From Paucimonas sp. (GTDB lineage: Bacteria > Pseudomonadota > Gammaproteobacteria > Burkholderiales > Burkholderiaceae_D): DNA of 13,190 nucleotides. Shown in pieces: positions 1 through 7,089 of the stretch. A model generated the notes under the pieces. That model did not search any database, had not been told where the DNA came from, and saw only the letters and a program-made list of their open reading frames with translations. The DNA lies in contig JAQSWC010000014.1 of assembly GCA_029266815.1 (NCBI GenBank), forward strand, positions 1-13,190. The letters are read 5' to 3'. Made by a program: the position numbers and the translations under genes. The stretch's first letter is position 1. Each line of letters opens with the position of its first letter.

Positions 1-268
1 GGGCAAGCGACAGGAAATCGATAAACTGCAAAAACATCGATAGCGCACAAAAGAGGAAACTCGATACGCCGAGCGCCTGCATCTGTCTGACAAGTGCAAT
101 ACGTTTCCGCAGATTGGCAATCTGCCTGACGGTGACGTCATCCAAGCGGCATTCGTGCGGCTGGTGCAGTCGGCGTATGAGCTGGGCCAGCACACTGAAT
201 CGATTGGTATAGGCGAGCAAAAGCAGGGATATGGCGGGGAACAGCAGAGCGGGCGTCGTCAAATTCAT
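1..268 (-). CDS. DUF2721 family membrane protein, C-terminus cut by window edge
   Basis: This reading frame starts at an ATG (268-266, minus strand) and stays open to the window edge, giving 89 residues with no stop. Seen: an N-terminal hydrophobic segment (about residues 5-20, ending in LLLLAYTNRF), then a basic stretch with LAQLIRRLH (28-35), the segment RQIANLRKRIALVRQMQALG (48-67) and a second hydrophobic segment (about 68-88). This arrangement, with LLFPAISLLLLAYTNR followed by a charged helix and a second membrane helix, is the pattern I know for DUF2721, a family of small bacterial inner-membrane proteins of unknown function, usually about 130-150 aa, so roughly the last third is missing. 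It has no evident tie to the pigment cluster. The start was chosen because the family similarity begins right at it; the ribosome binding site is weak. Confidence 0.82.
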   Translation of the reverse strand, partial: MNLTTPALLFPAISLLLLAYTNRFSVLAQLIRRLHQPHECRLDDVTVRQIANLRKRIALVRQMQALGVSSFLFCALSMFLQFIDFLSLA

Positions 269-482
269 GGTCGATTTCAGGAAGCTGCGAACGAAGGCGT
301 ACATGCCGTATGTTGCAGTGCAAGAAGCAGGCCAGCAATAAATGCGGATATTTGACGGGAAAGGCGGGAATCAGAATGAAGAACGGGCAAGAAAGGTGCA
401 AAGACAGAACGGAATCGGTGCAATTAAAGATCGTGTAGCGTCTTTGTACGTCAACTACCGAGACACGAGGCTTTTCGAGAGA

Positions 483-518
483 GAGGTGACGGCAGCCTGA
501 ACGAGCCTCCGGCACCTC
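483..518 (-). terminator. Imperfect inverted repeat after the small minus-strand gene
   Basis: The arms GAGGTG (483-488) and CACCTC (513-518) can pair, with further partial pairing inside. It lies directly downstream of the stop of the 532-843 minus-strand gene, where a terminator would be expected. No run of T follows on the minus strand, so intrinsic termination is doubtful. Structure is seen; function is inferred. Confidence 0.25.
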
Positions 519-531
519 GCCATGCTCTGGA

Positions 532-843
532 CTACATACGTGAATAGTGGGTATCGACCGGCAGCCGAACCAGCTTCATCTCCAGCGATGCCTCCAGAAG
601 TTCTTCGGGCGATTCAACCTGCCTCACCTCATAATGCCCTTCCGCGTCTGCTTCGGAGCGGATATGGCGAACAATCTCCGGCCAATCTTTGCGCGTGCGG
701 ATATCGTGAGGCGAAAGCGAGAAGAAAACTACCTTGCCGACCTGCCTGGAGCTTAAGGCATCCAGCCCTAATTTGATCAAAGCGCTGTCGAGCCGGTCAT
801 CGACCACAATGCCGTAGGTTTCTGCCGATATGGCTTGGGGCAT
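532..843 (-). CDS. Hypothetical protein, 103 aa
   Basis: Not recognised. The frame runs from ATG (843-841) to TAG (534-532). The product looks soluble: no signal peptide and no membrane segment. It has a balanced, acid-rich composition, with alternating hydrophobic and charged residues (for example GIVVDDRLDSALIKLGLDAL at about 11-30, a possible helix; VGKVVFFSL, about 35-43, a possible strand; then DWPEIVRHIRSEADAEGHY, a possible helix). This suggests a small alpha/beta protein. The composition is more protein-like than the overlapping frames, which are rich in Arg, Pro and Ser, and that is the main reason to call it real. It is divergent from the MipA/OmpV gene (158 bases between starts). 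No clear Shine-Dalgarno sequence precedes the start. Confidence 0.55.
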   Translation of the reverse strand: MPQAISAETYGIVVDDRLDSALIKLGLDALSSRQVGKVVFFSLSPHDIRTRKDWPEIVRHIRSEADAEGHYEVRQVESPEELLEASLEMKLVRLPVDTHYSRM

Positions 844-1001
844 TCGGGGCTGCGGGAGGGTTGAATTGACTTGTTCCCCCTAAAATCAACTGCAGCCGTG
901 GTTTGCGTTCGCAGAAAGGCAGGCAGTTTTCGTCGCTAAACAACCCTGATCCGCAAGAGATACGACCACACTTTCCTCGATTTAATGGAGCAGAATTTTT
1001 C

Positions 1002-1883
1002 ATGTCGTGCCAATCCCTTCATTCGCAAGTCGGTATGAAACCGCCAGTGCCTATTCATTTCTCCCCAATGGTTTTGGCACTTGCATGCATATTTGCCTGC
1101 GTGCCAGGTGTGGCCAAAGAGCTGCCATTGTGGGAAGTTGGCATCGGCGCCGCCGGCGTGACGCTGCCGGACTACCGTGGCTCGGACGAACAGTCGACCT
1201 ATTTGCTGCCCGCGCCGTACTTCGTCTACCGCGGCGAATACCTCAAAGCCGACCGCAACGGCCTGCGAACCAATCTTTTCGGGAATGACCGTATCGAGGT
1301 CAACCTCAGTGCCAATGCCACGCTGCCGGTACGCAGTCGCGACAACTATGCGCGGCGGGGCATGCCGGACCTGAAGCCGACCGTCGAGATCGGCGGCAAT
1401 GTCAGCCTGACGATGTGGAAGGCGGCCGGTGACCGCGCCAAGCTCGATCTGCGCCTTCCGGTGCGTACGGCAATCACGATAGAGTCCTCGCCGGAGCAGG
1501 TTGGCTGGTTGTTCGCGCCGAACATCAATCTCGATGTGGAAAGTCCGCCTGGTTTGCCGGGATGGCAGCTTGGCATGTTGGCCGGTCCGCTCATCAACTC
1601 GCGGCGCTACAACGGGTTCTTTTATACGGTCACTCCCGCTCAGGCCTTGCCGGACCGCCCGGCTTACACGGCGCGCGGCGGCTATTCCGGATCCCAGTTC
1701 ACGATGGCGCTATCCCGGCGCTACAATCGCTACTGGGTAGGCGGTTTTCTCCGCTATGACACCCTCAGAGGCGCGGCATTCGAGGACAGTCCCCTGGTAA
1801 GAAAACGAAGCGTCCTCTACGGCGGCGTGGCGTTTACCTGGATTTTCGGCATGTCGACAACCCTCGTTGAGGCCTCGGAATAG
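1002..1883 (+). CDS. MipA/OmpV family outer-membrane protein
   Basis: A 293-aa protein with a hydrophobic N-terminus (residues about 20-36) and a probable signal peptidase site after PGVA (residue 38). The mature part is the MipA/OmpV pattern: an opening strand WEVGIGAAGVTLPDYRGSDE, then YLLPAPYFVYRGEYLKADRNG, and many alternating aromatic/hydrophobic segments as in a beta-barrel. Some members of the family bind MltA and peptidoglycan synthases (MipA); others are simply outer-membrane proteins of unclear role. Start: ATG 1002 has GGAG at 987-990, about 11 bases upstream; ATG 1035 gives a shorter signal peptide and is a reasonable alternative, while an upstream start at 903 would put about 33 residues of non-conserved sequence in front. 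Oddity: the chain continues about 11 residues past the last barrel-like strand (FTWIF) and does not end in an aromatic residue. It may be a flanking gene rather than part of the pigment cluster. Confidence 0.85.
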   Translation: MSCQSLHSQVGMKPPVPIHFSPMVLALACIFACVPGVAKELPLWEVGIGAAGVTLPDYRGSDEQSTYLLPAPYFVYRGEYLKADRNGLRTNLFGNDRIEVNLSANATLPVRSRDNYARRGMPDLKPTVEIGGNVSLTMWKAAGDRAKLDLRLPVRTAITIESSPEQVGWLFAPNINLDVESPPGLPGWQLGMLAGPLINSRRYNGFFYTVTPAQALPDRPAYTARGGYSGSQFTMALSRRYNRYWVGGFLRYDTLRGAAFEDSPLVRKRSVLYGGVAFTWIFGMSTTLVEASE

Positions 1884-1967
1884 GCTGGTCGGAATGGCAT
1901 TTGCTTCGTCTCTCCTATGCGACACGCGGTGCTGCAAGGATGGCAATCCTGGCGAGAATCGGCCCGA

Positions 1968-1997
1968 TTGATGGTAAAGTCGTGCACCACTGAATAT
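1968..1997 (+). promoter_or_regulatory. Weak sigma-70-like promoter candidate before the halogenase gene
   Basis: TTGATG (1968-1973, four of six matches to TTGACA) lies 17-18 bases upstream of a poor -10 (GAATAT at 1992-1997, three of six). It sits 21 bases ahead of the halogenase start and would begin the cluster operon. The -10 match is weak, and nothing else in the 135-base gap looks better. Confidence 0.2.
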
Positions 1998-2018
1998 CCG
2001 CATCTGCAAGACGCCCGA

Positions 2019-3365
2019 ATGAACACCCATGCTGACGCCACGAACGTCGATCAGGAATGCGACGTTCTGATTATCGGCGGTGGGCCGGCGGGCTCCACCG
2101 CCGCTGCATTGCTTGCCCGGAAAGGGCATCGCGTCACCATCCTCGAAAAATCCCGCCATCCCCGGTTCCACATCGGAGAGTCGCTCCTGCCCGCCAACAT
2201 GCCGCTGTTCGACCAGCTCGGCGTGGCCGAGGAAGTGCGCGCGATCGGTATGGAAAAATGGGCTGCGGAATTCGTCTCGCCTTGTCATGAACACGTCCAG
2301 ATGTTCAATTTCGGCGATGCGATCGACAAGTCCTTTCCGTACGCCTACCAGGTGCCTCGCGCCGAATTCGACCACATCCTCTTTCGCAATGCGATTCGTG
2401 AAGGCGCGCATGCCATCGAGGATTGCAAGGCAACTCATGTGGAATTCCTGCCCGATGACGCTGGTGCCGTGGTTCAGGCGCAGCGCGGCGACGGCACGGT
2501 CTGCCGGTTACGCGCCCGCTTCCTGCTTGATGCATCTGGCCGCGATACGTTTCTGGGGAATCGCCTCAACGCAAAGCACCGTAATGAGCAGCACAACAGC
2601 ACCGCGCTCTATGCCCATTTCCGCGACGTGCCGCGCAAGGAAGGCAAGGCCGGGGGCAATATTGCGATCTACTGGTTCGAGCATGGATGGTTCTGGTGTA
2701 TTCCACTGATGAACGGTATCACCAGCATCGGTGCCGTTACCTGGCCGTACTACCTTAAGACGCGTACCAAACCTCTCGACGACTTCCTGCGCGATACGAT
2801 AGCCTTGTGTCCGAAGCTGCATCAGCGCCTTGAAGGCGCGACCATGGTGGCACATATGGAAGCCACAGGAAACTACTCCTATGAATGCGACAGGACGTAC
2901 GGCAAGCGATATCTGCTGTTGGGCGACGCGTATACCTTCATCGACCCCGTGTTTTCATCGGGCGTGCTGCTCGCAATGAACAGCGCGTTCGCCGGCGCTG
3001 AGGCGGTGGATGTCTGCCTGCGCCAGCCGAAAAAGGCCGCCGCGGCGTTAAGGCGTTTCGACCGCGTGACGCGTCTCGGCCCCAAACATTTTTCCTGGTT
3101 CATCTATCGCGTGACGAACCCGACGCTCCGCAACCTGTTCATGGAGCCACGCAATCTGCTGCGTATGCAGGAAGCCCTGCTGTCCGTGCTCGCCGGTGAT
3201 GTGTTCGGCAAGACGCCGATCCGTTTTCCTCTGCTGGCGTTCAAAAGCCTGTACTACTGCATGTCACTAATGAATGTGCGGAGAACGTTTACGGCTTGGC
3301 GTAACCGGCAGCGCAATATTCGCCCTGCCGACGAAGCGGACATGGTTCAGGGAAGCATGAAATGA
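2019..3365 (+). CDS. Flavin-dependent halogenase-family oxidoreductase (tryptophan halogenase superfamily)
   Basis: A 448-aa FAD enzyme. Seen: the Rossmann dinucleotide motif GGGPAGS (residues 20-26), HIGESLLP (51-58), an FAD-contact stretch LLLGDAYTFIDPVFSSG (299-315), and the halogenase signature WxWxIP as WFWCIP (224-229). A lysine at 80, in the context MEKWAAEF, sits where flavin-dependent halogenases keep the catalytic lysine (K79 in PrnA) that handles hypohalous acid. Both hallmarks are therefore present, so halogenation is possible, though the broader family also contains hydroxylases. The likely substrate is the aryl unit or the ACP-bound polyene. A separate flavin reductase would be needed and is not in the window. 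ATG 2019 was chosen because it puts the FAD motif at the usual distance from the N-terminus; the frame is open to ATG 1917. It overlaps the chorismatase gene by four bases (ATGA), implying translational coupling. It is the first gene of the cluster. Confidence 0.85.
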   Translation: MNTHADATNVDQECDVLIIGGGPAGSTAAALLARKGHRVTILEKSRHPRFHIGESLLPANMPLFDQLGVAEEVRAIGMEKWAAEFVSPCHEHVQMFNFGDAIDKSFPYAYQVPRAEFDHILFRNAIREGAHAIEDCKATHVEFLPDDAGAVVQAQRGDGTVCRLRARFLLDASGRDTFLGNRLNAKHRNEQHNSTALYAHFRDVPRKEGKAGGNIAIYWFEHGWFWCIPLMNGITSIGAVTWPYYLKTRTKPLDDFLRDTIALCPKLHQRLEGATMVAHMEATGNYSYECDRTYGKRYLLLGDAYTFIDPVFSSGVLLAMNSAFAGAEAVDVCLRQPKKAAAALRRFDRVTRLGPKHFSWFIYRVTNPTLRNLFMEPRNLLRMQEALLSVLAGDVFGKTPIRFPLLAFKSLYYCMSLMNVRRTFTAWRNRQRNIRPADEADMVQGSMK

Positions 3366-4435
3366 CGGAGAAGGATTCGCGCGCGCTGAAGTGCGCCTAC
3401 CTGCCGCTGGAGCGGTGCAGAGAGACCTACAATGCTTCTTCAGACGGAATGCTGGGCTCGATCTGTTTTGGCTCTTCCGGTGCGGTTGAAAACATCCCTG
3501 ACCAGCTGACAGGTATATCCACCCCCGCGCTGGATGCCGAAGGCCGCGAGCGTGCGGCCTGTGAGCTATGGTCGGTGGATGGGCACGTATCGAACGGAGC
3601 CAAGGGTGCGCTAAGCTTCAGCTACAACGACCACGTGCTGTTCGGGCAGATCCAGGTCGACGAAGCGGATTTTCCAGAGCGTGAACATATCGGCAAGACG
3701 CCGCTTCAGTGGGCGGCTGAGCGGGCCTATAGTGAAGTTTTTGCACTCCTCGACGAGATGGAGTTTCCGTACGTGCTGCGGTTCTGGAACCATGTTGCCC
3801 ACATTAATGTCGATAGTCACGGTCTTGAGCGGTACCGGCAATTCAATACAGGACGCCAGGACGGCTTTCTGAGTGCCGGCCGTGGGATTGCGGGAGCTGT
3901 GGTGCCGGCGGCATCCGCGGTGGGTTGTGATGATGGGCCCCTTACGGTTTATTTCCTGGCAGGGCGAGGCTCCTGTCCCGTCGCCATAGAGAACCCGCGG
4001 CAGGTCAGCGCTTATCACTACCCCGCCGTATATGGGCCCCGCAGCCCGACGTTCTCGCGCGCCAGTGTTGCTGACATAGGCGGAACCCGTGTGCTGTTCC
4101 TGTCCGGGACAGCGAGCATTGCCGGACATGTGTCGATGCATGTGGGCGATGTGATCGCACAGGTGCGGGAGACCTTGGCCAACATCGACGCAATGATCAC
4201 TGAAGCCAATCGCATGGTGCCCGACGCGAGGTTCAGGATGGATGACTTGTGTTTCAAGGTCTACATCCGTTCGGCGCAGGACGTGCCGCTTGTGCGGGGA
4301 GAACTTGAACGGCTGGTGGGGAAGGATGCACGCATGCTGTTCCTGCGTGCCGATATTTGCCGGCGCGACTTGCTCGTCGAAATCGAAGCAACTGCCGGCC
4401 ACCCGATGGCTTTTGATATTGGCAGGGATGCCTAA
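3362..4435 (+). CDS. xanB2: Chorismatase, XanB2/Hyg5 type (hydroxybenzoate synthase)
   Basis: A 357-aa member of the FkbO/Hyg5/XanB2 chorismatase family, which remove pyruvate from chorismate. Seen: RFWNHVAHIN (140-149), YRQFNTGRQDGF shortly after, ENPRQVSAYHYP (210-221) followed by YGPRSPTFSRA (224-234), LSGTASIAGH (247-256), and a C-terminal LRADICRRDLLVEIEA (328-343). Known, from memory: FkbO-type enzymes give a dihydroxycyclohexadiene acid, Hyg5-type give 3-hydroxybenzoate, and XanB2 gives 3- and 4-hydroxybenzoate. Hyg5 pairs an active-site Cys327 with Glu334, seven residues apart; Cys333 and Glu340 here have the same spacing, favouring a hydroxybenzoate product. In Xanthomonas this enzyme supplies the xanthomonadin starter and the ubiquinone precursor. 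Its place next to a halogenase and upstream of an aryl-ACP ligase gene fits starter supply. The symbol is given by homology only. Confidence 0.9.
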   Translation: MTEKDSRALKCAYLPLERCRETYNASSDGMLGSICFGSSGAVENIPDQLTGISTPALDAEGRERAACELWSVDGHVSNGAKGALSFSYNDHVLFGQIQVDEADFPEREHIGKTPLQWAAERAYSEVFALLDEMEFPYVLRFWNHVAHINVDSHGLERYRQFNTGRQDGFLSAGRGIAGAVVPAASAVGCDDGPLTVYFLAGRGSCPVAIENPRQVSAYHYPAVYGPRSPTFSRASVADIGGTRVLFLSGTASIAGHVSMHVGDVIAQVRETLANIDAMITEANRMVPDARFRMDDLCFKVYIRSAQDVPLVRGELERLVGKDARMLFLRADICRRDLLVEIEATAGHPMAFDIGRDA

Positions 4436-4445
4436 ATCCAAGGAC

Positions 4446-4506
4446 CTTTCCGGTACAAGGGAAATTTTTGTTGTTTAAAGTCCTACTTCGCCGGAAGTAC
4501 TTTCCC
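4446..4506. repeat. Interlocking inverted repeats before the acyltransferase gene
   Basis: In the 100-base gap between chorismatase and acyltransferase genes, TTCCGG (4448-4453) can pair with CCGGAA (4491-4496), and GGGAAA (4459-4464) with TTTCCC (4501-4506). The near-palindrome GGAAGTACTTTCC (4493-4505) is centred on GTAC, as is the TTTCC-GTAC-GGAAA stretch (4447-4464). No T-run follows, so it is not a standard terminator. It could be an operator, an mRNA structure or chance. Confidence 0.35.
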
Positions 4507-4535
4507 TGCTGAAGGTAGGCCCTGAGTTATTACGT

Positions 4536-5342
4536 ATGAATCGCATTCTTCGCGCTTTACTTGCCGTGTACGACTGTGCGGTGTTCTATCTGGGTGTATT
4601 CGGATTCGGAGCACTCTGCCTGCTCTGGACGGTTTTCGCCGTGCCGCTTCACCCGTTGCTTCCGCGCAACGCAGGCCGCAAGCTCGGGCGTTTTGTCATC
4701 ATGGCAGCGTTTCGCGGCTTTTTCGGCTTCCTGCAGTGTTTCGGCCGTTTCCATTTCGACCTCAAAGAACTCGATCAGTTGAGGCATGAAAAATCGTTGA
4801 TCATCGCGCCCAACCATCCCTCATTGTGGGACGCATTGTTGATCGTTTCCCGCCTGCCGGATGTGGCGTGCGTGATGAAGGCCGAAATCATCGGCAATGT
4901 ATTCCTGGGGGCTGGCGCACGGCTGGCGCGATACATCCGGAATGAATCCGTGCGCACGATGATCGCGCTTGCGGTGGACGATCTAAAGCGCGGCAACCGC
5001 GTGTTGTTGTTTCCGGAAGGGACGCGCACAGTTCAGAAACCTGTGAACAGATTCAAGGGCAGCATCGGCGTCATCGCATGCCGGGCACAGGCGTCGGTGC
5101 AGACGGTTTTCATCGAAACCGATTCGCAGTTCCTGACCAAGGGCTGGCCGGTATACAAAAAACCCCGCTTGCCTTTAAGCTACCGCGTCCGCTTGGGACG
5201 ACGTTTTGAATGCGGCGGCGACAGCACAGCCCTGGTTGGTGCGCTCGAACAGTATTTTGTCGCCGAAATGTCCGGCAGCCCGGCGAAGGAGATCCGACCG
5301 GCTCCCGTGGCTGAACGTGAGTGTCCGGCCTTGGTCGACTAA
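4536..5342 (+). CDS. PlsC-type lysophospholipid/acyl acyltransferase
   Basis: A 268-aa protein of the PlsC (1-acylglycerol-3-phosphate acyltransferase) superfamily. Seen: an N-terminal hydrophobic region (about residues 6-40) that would anchor it in the inner membrane, the catalytic HX4D box as NHPSLWD (His94, Asp99), and the acceptor-binding block FPEGTRT (159-165). Known for the family: acyl transfer from acyl-ACP or acyl-CoA to a hydroxyl group, commonly a glycerol phosphate. In aryl polyene and xanthomonadin clusters such enzymes are thought to attach the polyene acyl chain to a lipid or glycerol headgroup; that role is inferred here. The start is the only good ATG ahead of the hydrophobic region, with a weak upstream Shine-Dalgarno (TGAG at 4523-4526; AAGGTAGG is about 16 bases away, too far). 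Its stop lies 15 bases before the glycosyltransferase start, so they are probably co-transcribed. Confidence 0.88.
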   Translation: MNRILRALLAVYDCAVFYLGVFGFGALCLLWTVFAVPLHPLLPRNAGRKLGRFVIMAAFRGFFGFLQCFGRFHFDLKELDQLRHEKSLIIAPNHPSLWDALLIVSRLPDVACVMKAEIIGNVFLGAGARLARYIRNESVRTMIALAVDDLKRGNRVLLFPEGTRTVQKPVNRFKGSIGVIACRAQASVQTVFIETDSQFLTKGWPVYKKPRLPLSYRVRLGRRFECGGDSTALVGALEQYFVAEMSGSPAKEIRPAPVAERECPALVD

Positions 5343-5357
5343 CCTACATTGTTTCGC

Positions 5358-6113
5358 ATGACCCCTATCTCCACCACGCATCTCGTCCTGATTCCGAGCT
5401 ATAACCCCGGGCCGAAGGTTTTCGAGACGATTGCCGCCGCCCGTCGCGAATGGAACCCGGTATGGGTCGTGGTGGATGGCAGTACTGACGGCACTGCCGA
5501 AAGGTTGGCTGAGATGGCAAAGTCGGATGACGGCCTGCATGTGATCGTGCTTCCGCAGAATATCGGCAAGGGCGGAGCCGTACTGAAGGGACTGGATGCG
5601 GCGGCCCAGAGGGGATTCACGCACGTGCTCACCATGGATTCTGACGGACAGCATCCGGCGAACCTGATTCCGCTGTTCATGGCCCAGTCGCAGAAAAACC
5701 CCAAGGCCATGGTGCTTGGCAAGCCGGTCTTCGACGCCAGCGCGCCGGCCTTGCGCGTGAAAGGACGCCAGGTGTCGAACTGGTGGGCCAACCTGGAAAC
5801 GCTGTGGATGGGTATCGGCGACTCGCTGTTCGGTTTCCGCGTGTATCCGATCGAACCTTTGCGCGCGGTGATGCGCGGCCAGCGCTGGATGCGGCGTTTT
5901 GACTTTGATCCCGAGGCAGTGGTTCGCCTGTGCTGGCGCGGAGTGGCGCCGGTCAACGTCGAGGCGCCGGTGCGGTACTTCGCGGCCGATGAAGGCGGCG
6001 TGTCGCACTTCCGCTACTTGCGCGACAACACGCTGCTGACCTGGATGCATACGCGTCTGTTTCTGGGCTTTGCAGTACGCCTGCCGCTTCTTTTGCTTCG
6101 CAGGTTCCGATAA
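5358..6113 (+). CDS. Family 2 glycosyltransferase
   Basis: A 251-aa GT-A fold glycosyltransferase. Seen: the opening strand LVLIPSYNPG, VVVDGSTDGTAE, NIGKGGAVLKGLD (typical of GT2 enzymes), and the metal-binding DxD as MDSDGQHP (Asp94, Asp96). FDFDPEAVVRLCWRG in the C-terminal half corresponds to the acceptor-side region, and the last about 25 residues are hydrophobic and basic, suggesting membrane association. Known: such enzymes transfer a sugar from a nucleotide-activated donor. In enterobacterial aryl polyene clusters, as I recall, a GT2 domain is fused to an LpxL-like acyltransferase; here the two functions are separate genes (the acyltransferase is at 9718-10659). Start: ATG 5358 was preferred to an in-frame TTG at 5349. 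Likely job: glycosylating the polyene or its lipid carrier. Confidence 0.87.
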   Translation: MTPISTTHLVLIPSYNPGPKVFETIAAARREWNPVWVVVDGSTDGTAERLAEMAKSDDGLHVIVLPQNIGKGGAVLKGLDAAAQRGFTHVLTMDSDGQHPANLIPLFMAQSQKNPKAMVLGKPVFDASAPALRVKGRQVSNWWANLETLWMGIGDSLFGFRVYPIEPLRAVMRGQRWMRRFDFDPEAVVRLCWRGVAPVNVEAPVRYFAADEGGVSHFRYLRDNTLLTWMHTRLFLGFAVRLPLLLLRRFR

Positions 6114-6163
6114 AAATTTATAGTTGGGTGGAAGCGATTCCGCCACGAATTCCGAAAGTGTCT

Positions 6164-6925
6164 ATGCCTGATCATCCGTCTTTTTCCGACCGTGTCGTCC
6201 ACGAACCGCACGCTCCCCTCACCGATTACTATGCGGCCGAGGAAGGTCGCCGCAAATGGGTGAGCGACATCTTCAACAGCACGGCAGTCGACTATGACCG
6301 CATCGAAGCGATTCTTGGGCTGGGCACCGGGTCGTGGTACCGCCGCCAGGCGCTGCTGAGGGCAGGCCTGCAGCCCGGTATGAAAGTCGTGGATGTGGGT
6401 GTGGGAACCGGATTGGTGTCGCGTCAGGCCGCATCGATTGTCGGCGATCCGGCCAGCATCACGGGAGTCGATCCCAGTCCCGGCATGCTGCAGAATGCCA
6501 AAGTGCCGGAAGGCGTGCGCCTGATGCAGGGAAGCGCCGAGCAGATACCCTTTCCGGACAACAGCTTCGATTTTCTCAGCATGGGTTATGCCCTTCGCCA
6601 TATCAGCGACCTGTCCGTAGCGTTTGCCGAGTTCCACCGCGTGCTCAAGCCGGGCGGACGCCTGTGCATCCTCGAAATCACTTGCCCGGAAAAGCGCCTT
6701 CAGAAAATGCTGTTAAAAGGCTATTTGCGGACAATTGTGCCTACGCTGGCGAAATTCGCGTCGCGCAGCAAGGAAACTTCCCTGTTGTGGAAGTATTATT
6801 GGGACACCATCGAAGCGTGTGCGAAGCCGGCCGACGTCATGCAAACCTTGCAAAATGCCGGATTCCGCGACGTAAACCGCTATGTGGAACTTGGTATATT
6901 TTCCGAATACCGGGCGGTCAAGTAA
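6164..6925 (+). CDS. Class I SAM-dependent methyltransferase (UbiE-like)
   Basis: A 253-aa methyltransferase of the UbiE/Methyltransf_11 type. Seen: the SAM-binding motif I VVDVGVGTG (75-83), an acidic residue for the ribose hydroxyls in ITGVDPSPGML, LMQGSAEQIPFPDNSFDFLS (motif II region), and LKPGGRLCILEI (motif III). An N-terminal YYAAEEGRRKWVSDIFN block precedes the SAM domain, as in quinone and pigment methyltransferases. Within this cluster it probably O- or C-methylates the aryl ring or its carrier-bound form; methoxyaryl heads are known in xanthomonadins. The start at ATG 6164 avoids 12 extra residues from a GTG at 6128; the Shine-Dalgarno is weak either way. The 50-base spacing from the glycosyltransferase stop allows co-transcription. 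It ends just before a stem-loop at 6954-6978. Confidence 0.87.
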   Translation: MPDHPSFSDRVVHEPHAPLTDYYAAEEGRRKWVSDIFNSTAVDYDRIEAILGLGTGSWYRRQALLRAGLQPGMKVVDVGVGTGLVSRQAASIVGDPASITGVDPSPGMLQNAKVPEGVRLMQGSAEQIPFPDNSFDFLSMGYALRHISDLSVAFAEFHRVLKPGGRLCILEITCPEKRLQKMLLKGYLRTIVPTLAKFASRSKETSLLWKYYWDTIEACAKPADVMQTLQNAGFRDVNRYVELGIFSEYRAVK

Positions 6926-6953
6926 GCCACTCAGCAGAACAACACTGTCATAA

Positions 6954-6978
6954 GCAAAGCGGCTGATGTCCGCTTTGC
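6954..6978 (+). terminator. Stem-loop after the methyltransferase gene
   Basis: A perfect 9-bp stem: GCAAAGCGG (6954-6962) pairs with CCGCTTTGC (6970-6978) around a 7-base loop. It begins 28 bases after the methyltransferase stop. No T-run follows, so it may be a weak terminator, an mRNA stabiliser or a processing site. It sits ahead of the promoter candidate and leader ORF of the ACP gene. Confidence 0.5.
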
Positions 6979-6981
6979 GGC

Positions 6982-7011
6982 TTGAGCCGGGTACCCCTCA
7001 ACTGGTAATAT
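6982..7011 (+). promoter_or_regulatory. Possible sigma-70 promoter for the ACP gene group
   Basis: TTGAGC (6982-6987, four of six) and TAATAT (7006-7011, four of six) are 18 bases apart. They fall in an AT-rich patch, unusual for this GC-rich region, just after the stem-loop. Function is inferred; a second transcription unit starting at the ACP gene is plausible. Confidence 0.3.
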
Positions 7012-7059
7012 ATTGAATTAATTGATGAAATTGGCACGTCATGCCGCGGGAGGGCGTGC

Positions 7060-7089
7060 ATGGCACTCGTGCCCGTATCCGACGAGTAA
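7060..7089 (+). CDS. Nine-codon leader ORF before the ACP gene
   Basis: ATG at 7060 gives a nine-residue peptide, MALVPVSDE, ending at TAA 7087-7089, six bases before the ACP start and in the same frame. It has the best Shine-Dalgarno in the region, GGGAGGG (7048-7054), five bases upstream of ATG. A short GGCA/TGCC hairpin (7062-7073) lies within it. The ACP start itself has only a weak GACGAG. It could set ACP translation by re-initiation, or mark an N-terminal extension lost to a stop codon. Translation is not proven. Confidence 0.4.
   Translation: MALVPVSDE

Noticed and set aside
138..515. Minus-strand open frame of 125 codons over the gap before the DUF2721 gene
   Set aside because: It overlaps the well-supported DUF2721 start in another frame and its product is a mix of His, Arg, Ser and Cys without recognisable pattern.
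861..886. Promoter TTGAAT/TTGACT with TAAAAT
   Set aside because: Spacers of 14 and 9 bases are too short for a standard sigma-70 promoter.
903..1001. Upstream extension of the MipA/OmpV frame to 903
   Set aside because: It would place about 33 polar residues ahead of the signal peptide.
1710..2438. Minus-strand open frame over the end of the MipA/OmpV gene and start of the halogenase gene
   Set aside because: Spans two convincing sense genes and the intergenic gap, with no recognisable domain.
3611..4441. Minus-strand open frame opposite the chorismatase (276 codons)
   Set aside because: No family pattern; the sense-strand chorismatase motifs are unambiguous.
5175..6146. Long minus-strand open frame across the acyltransferase/glycosyltransferase junction (323 codons)
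   Set aside because: His/Arg/Gln-rich composition of an antisense frame in GC-rich DNA; both plus-strand genes have clear family motifs.
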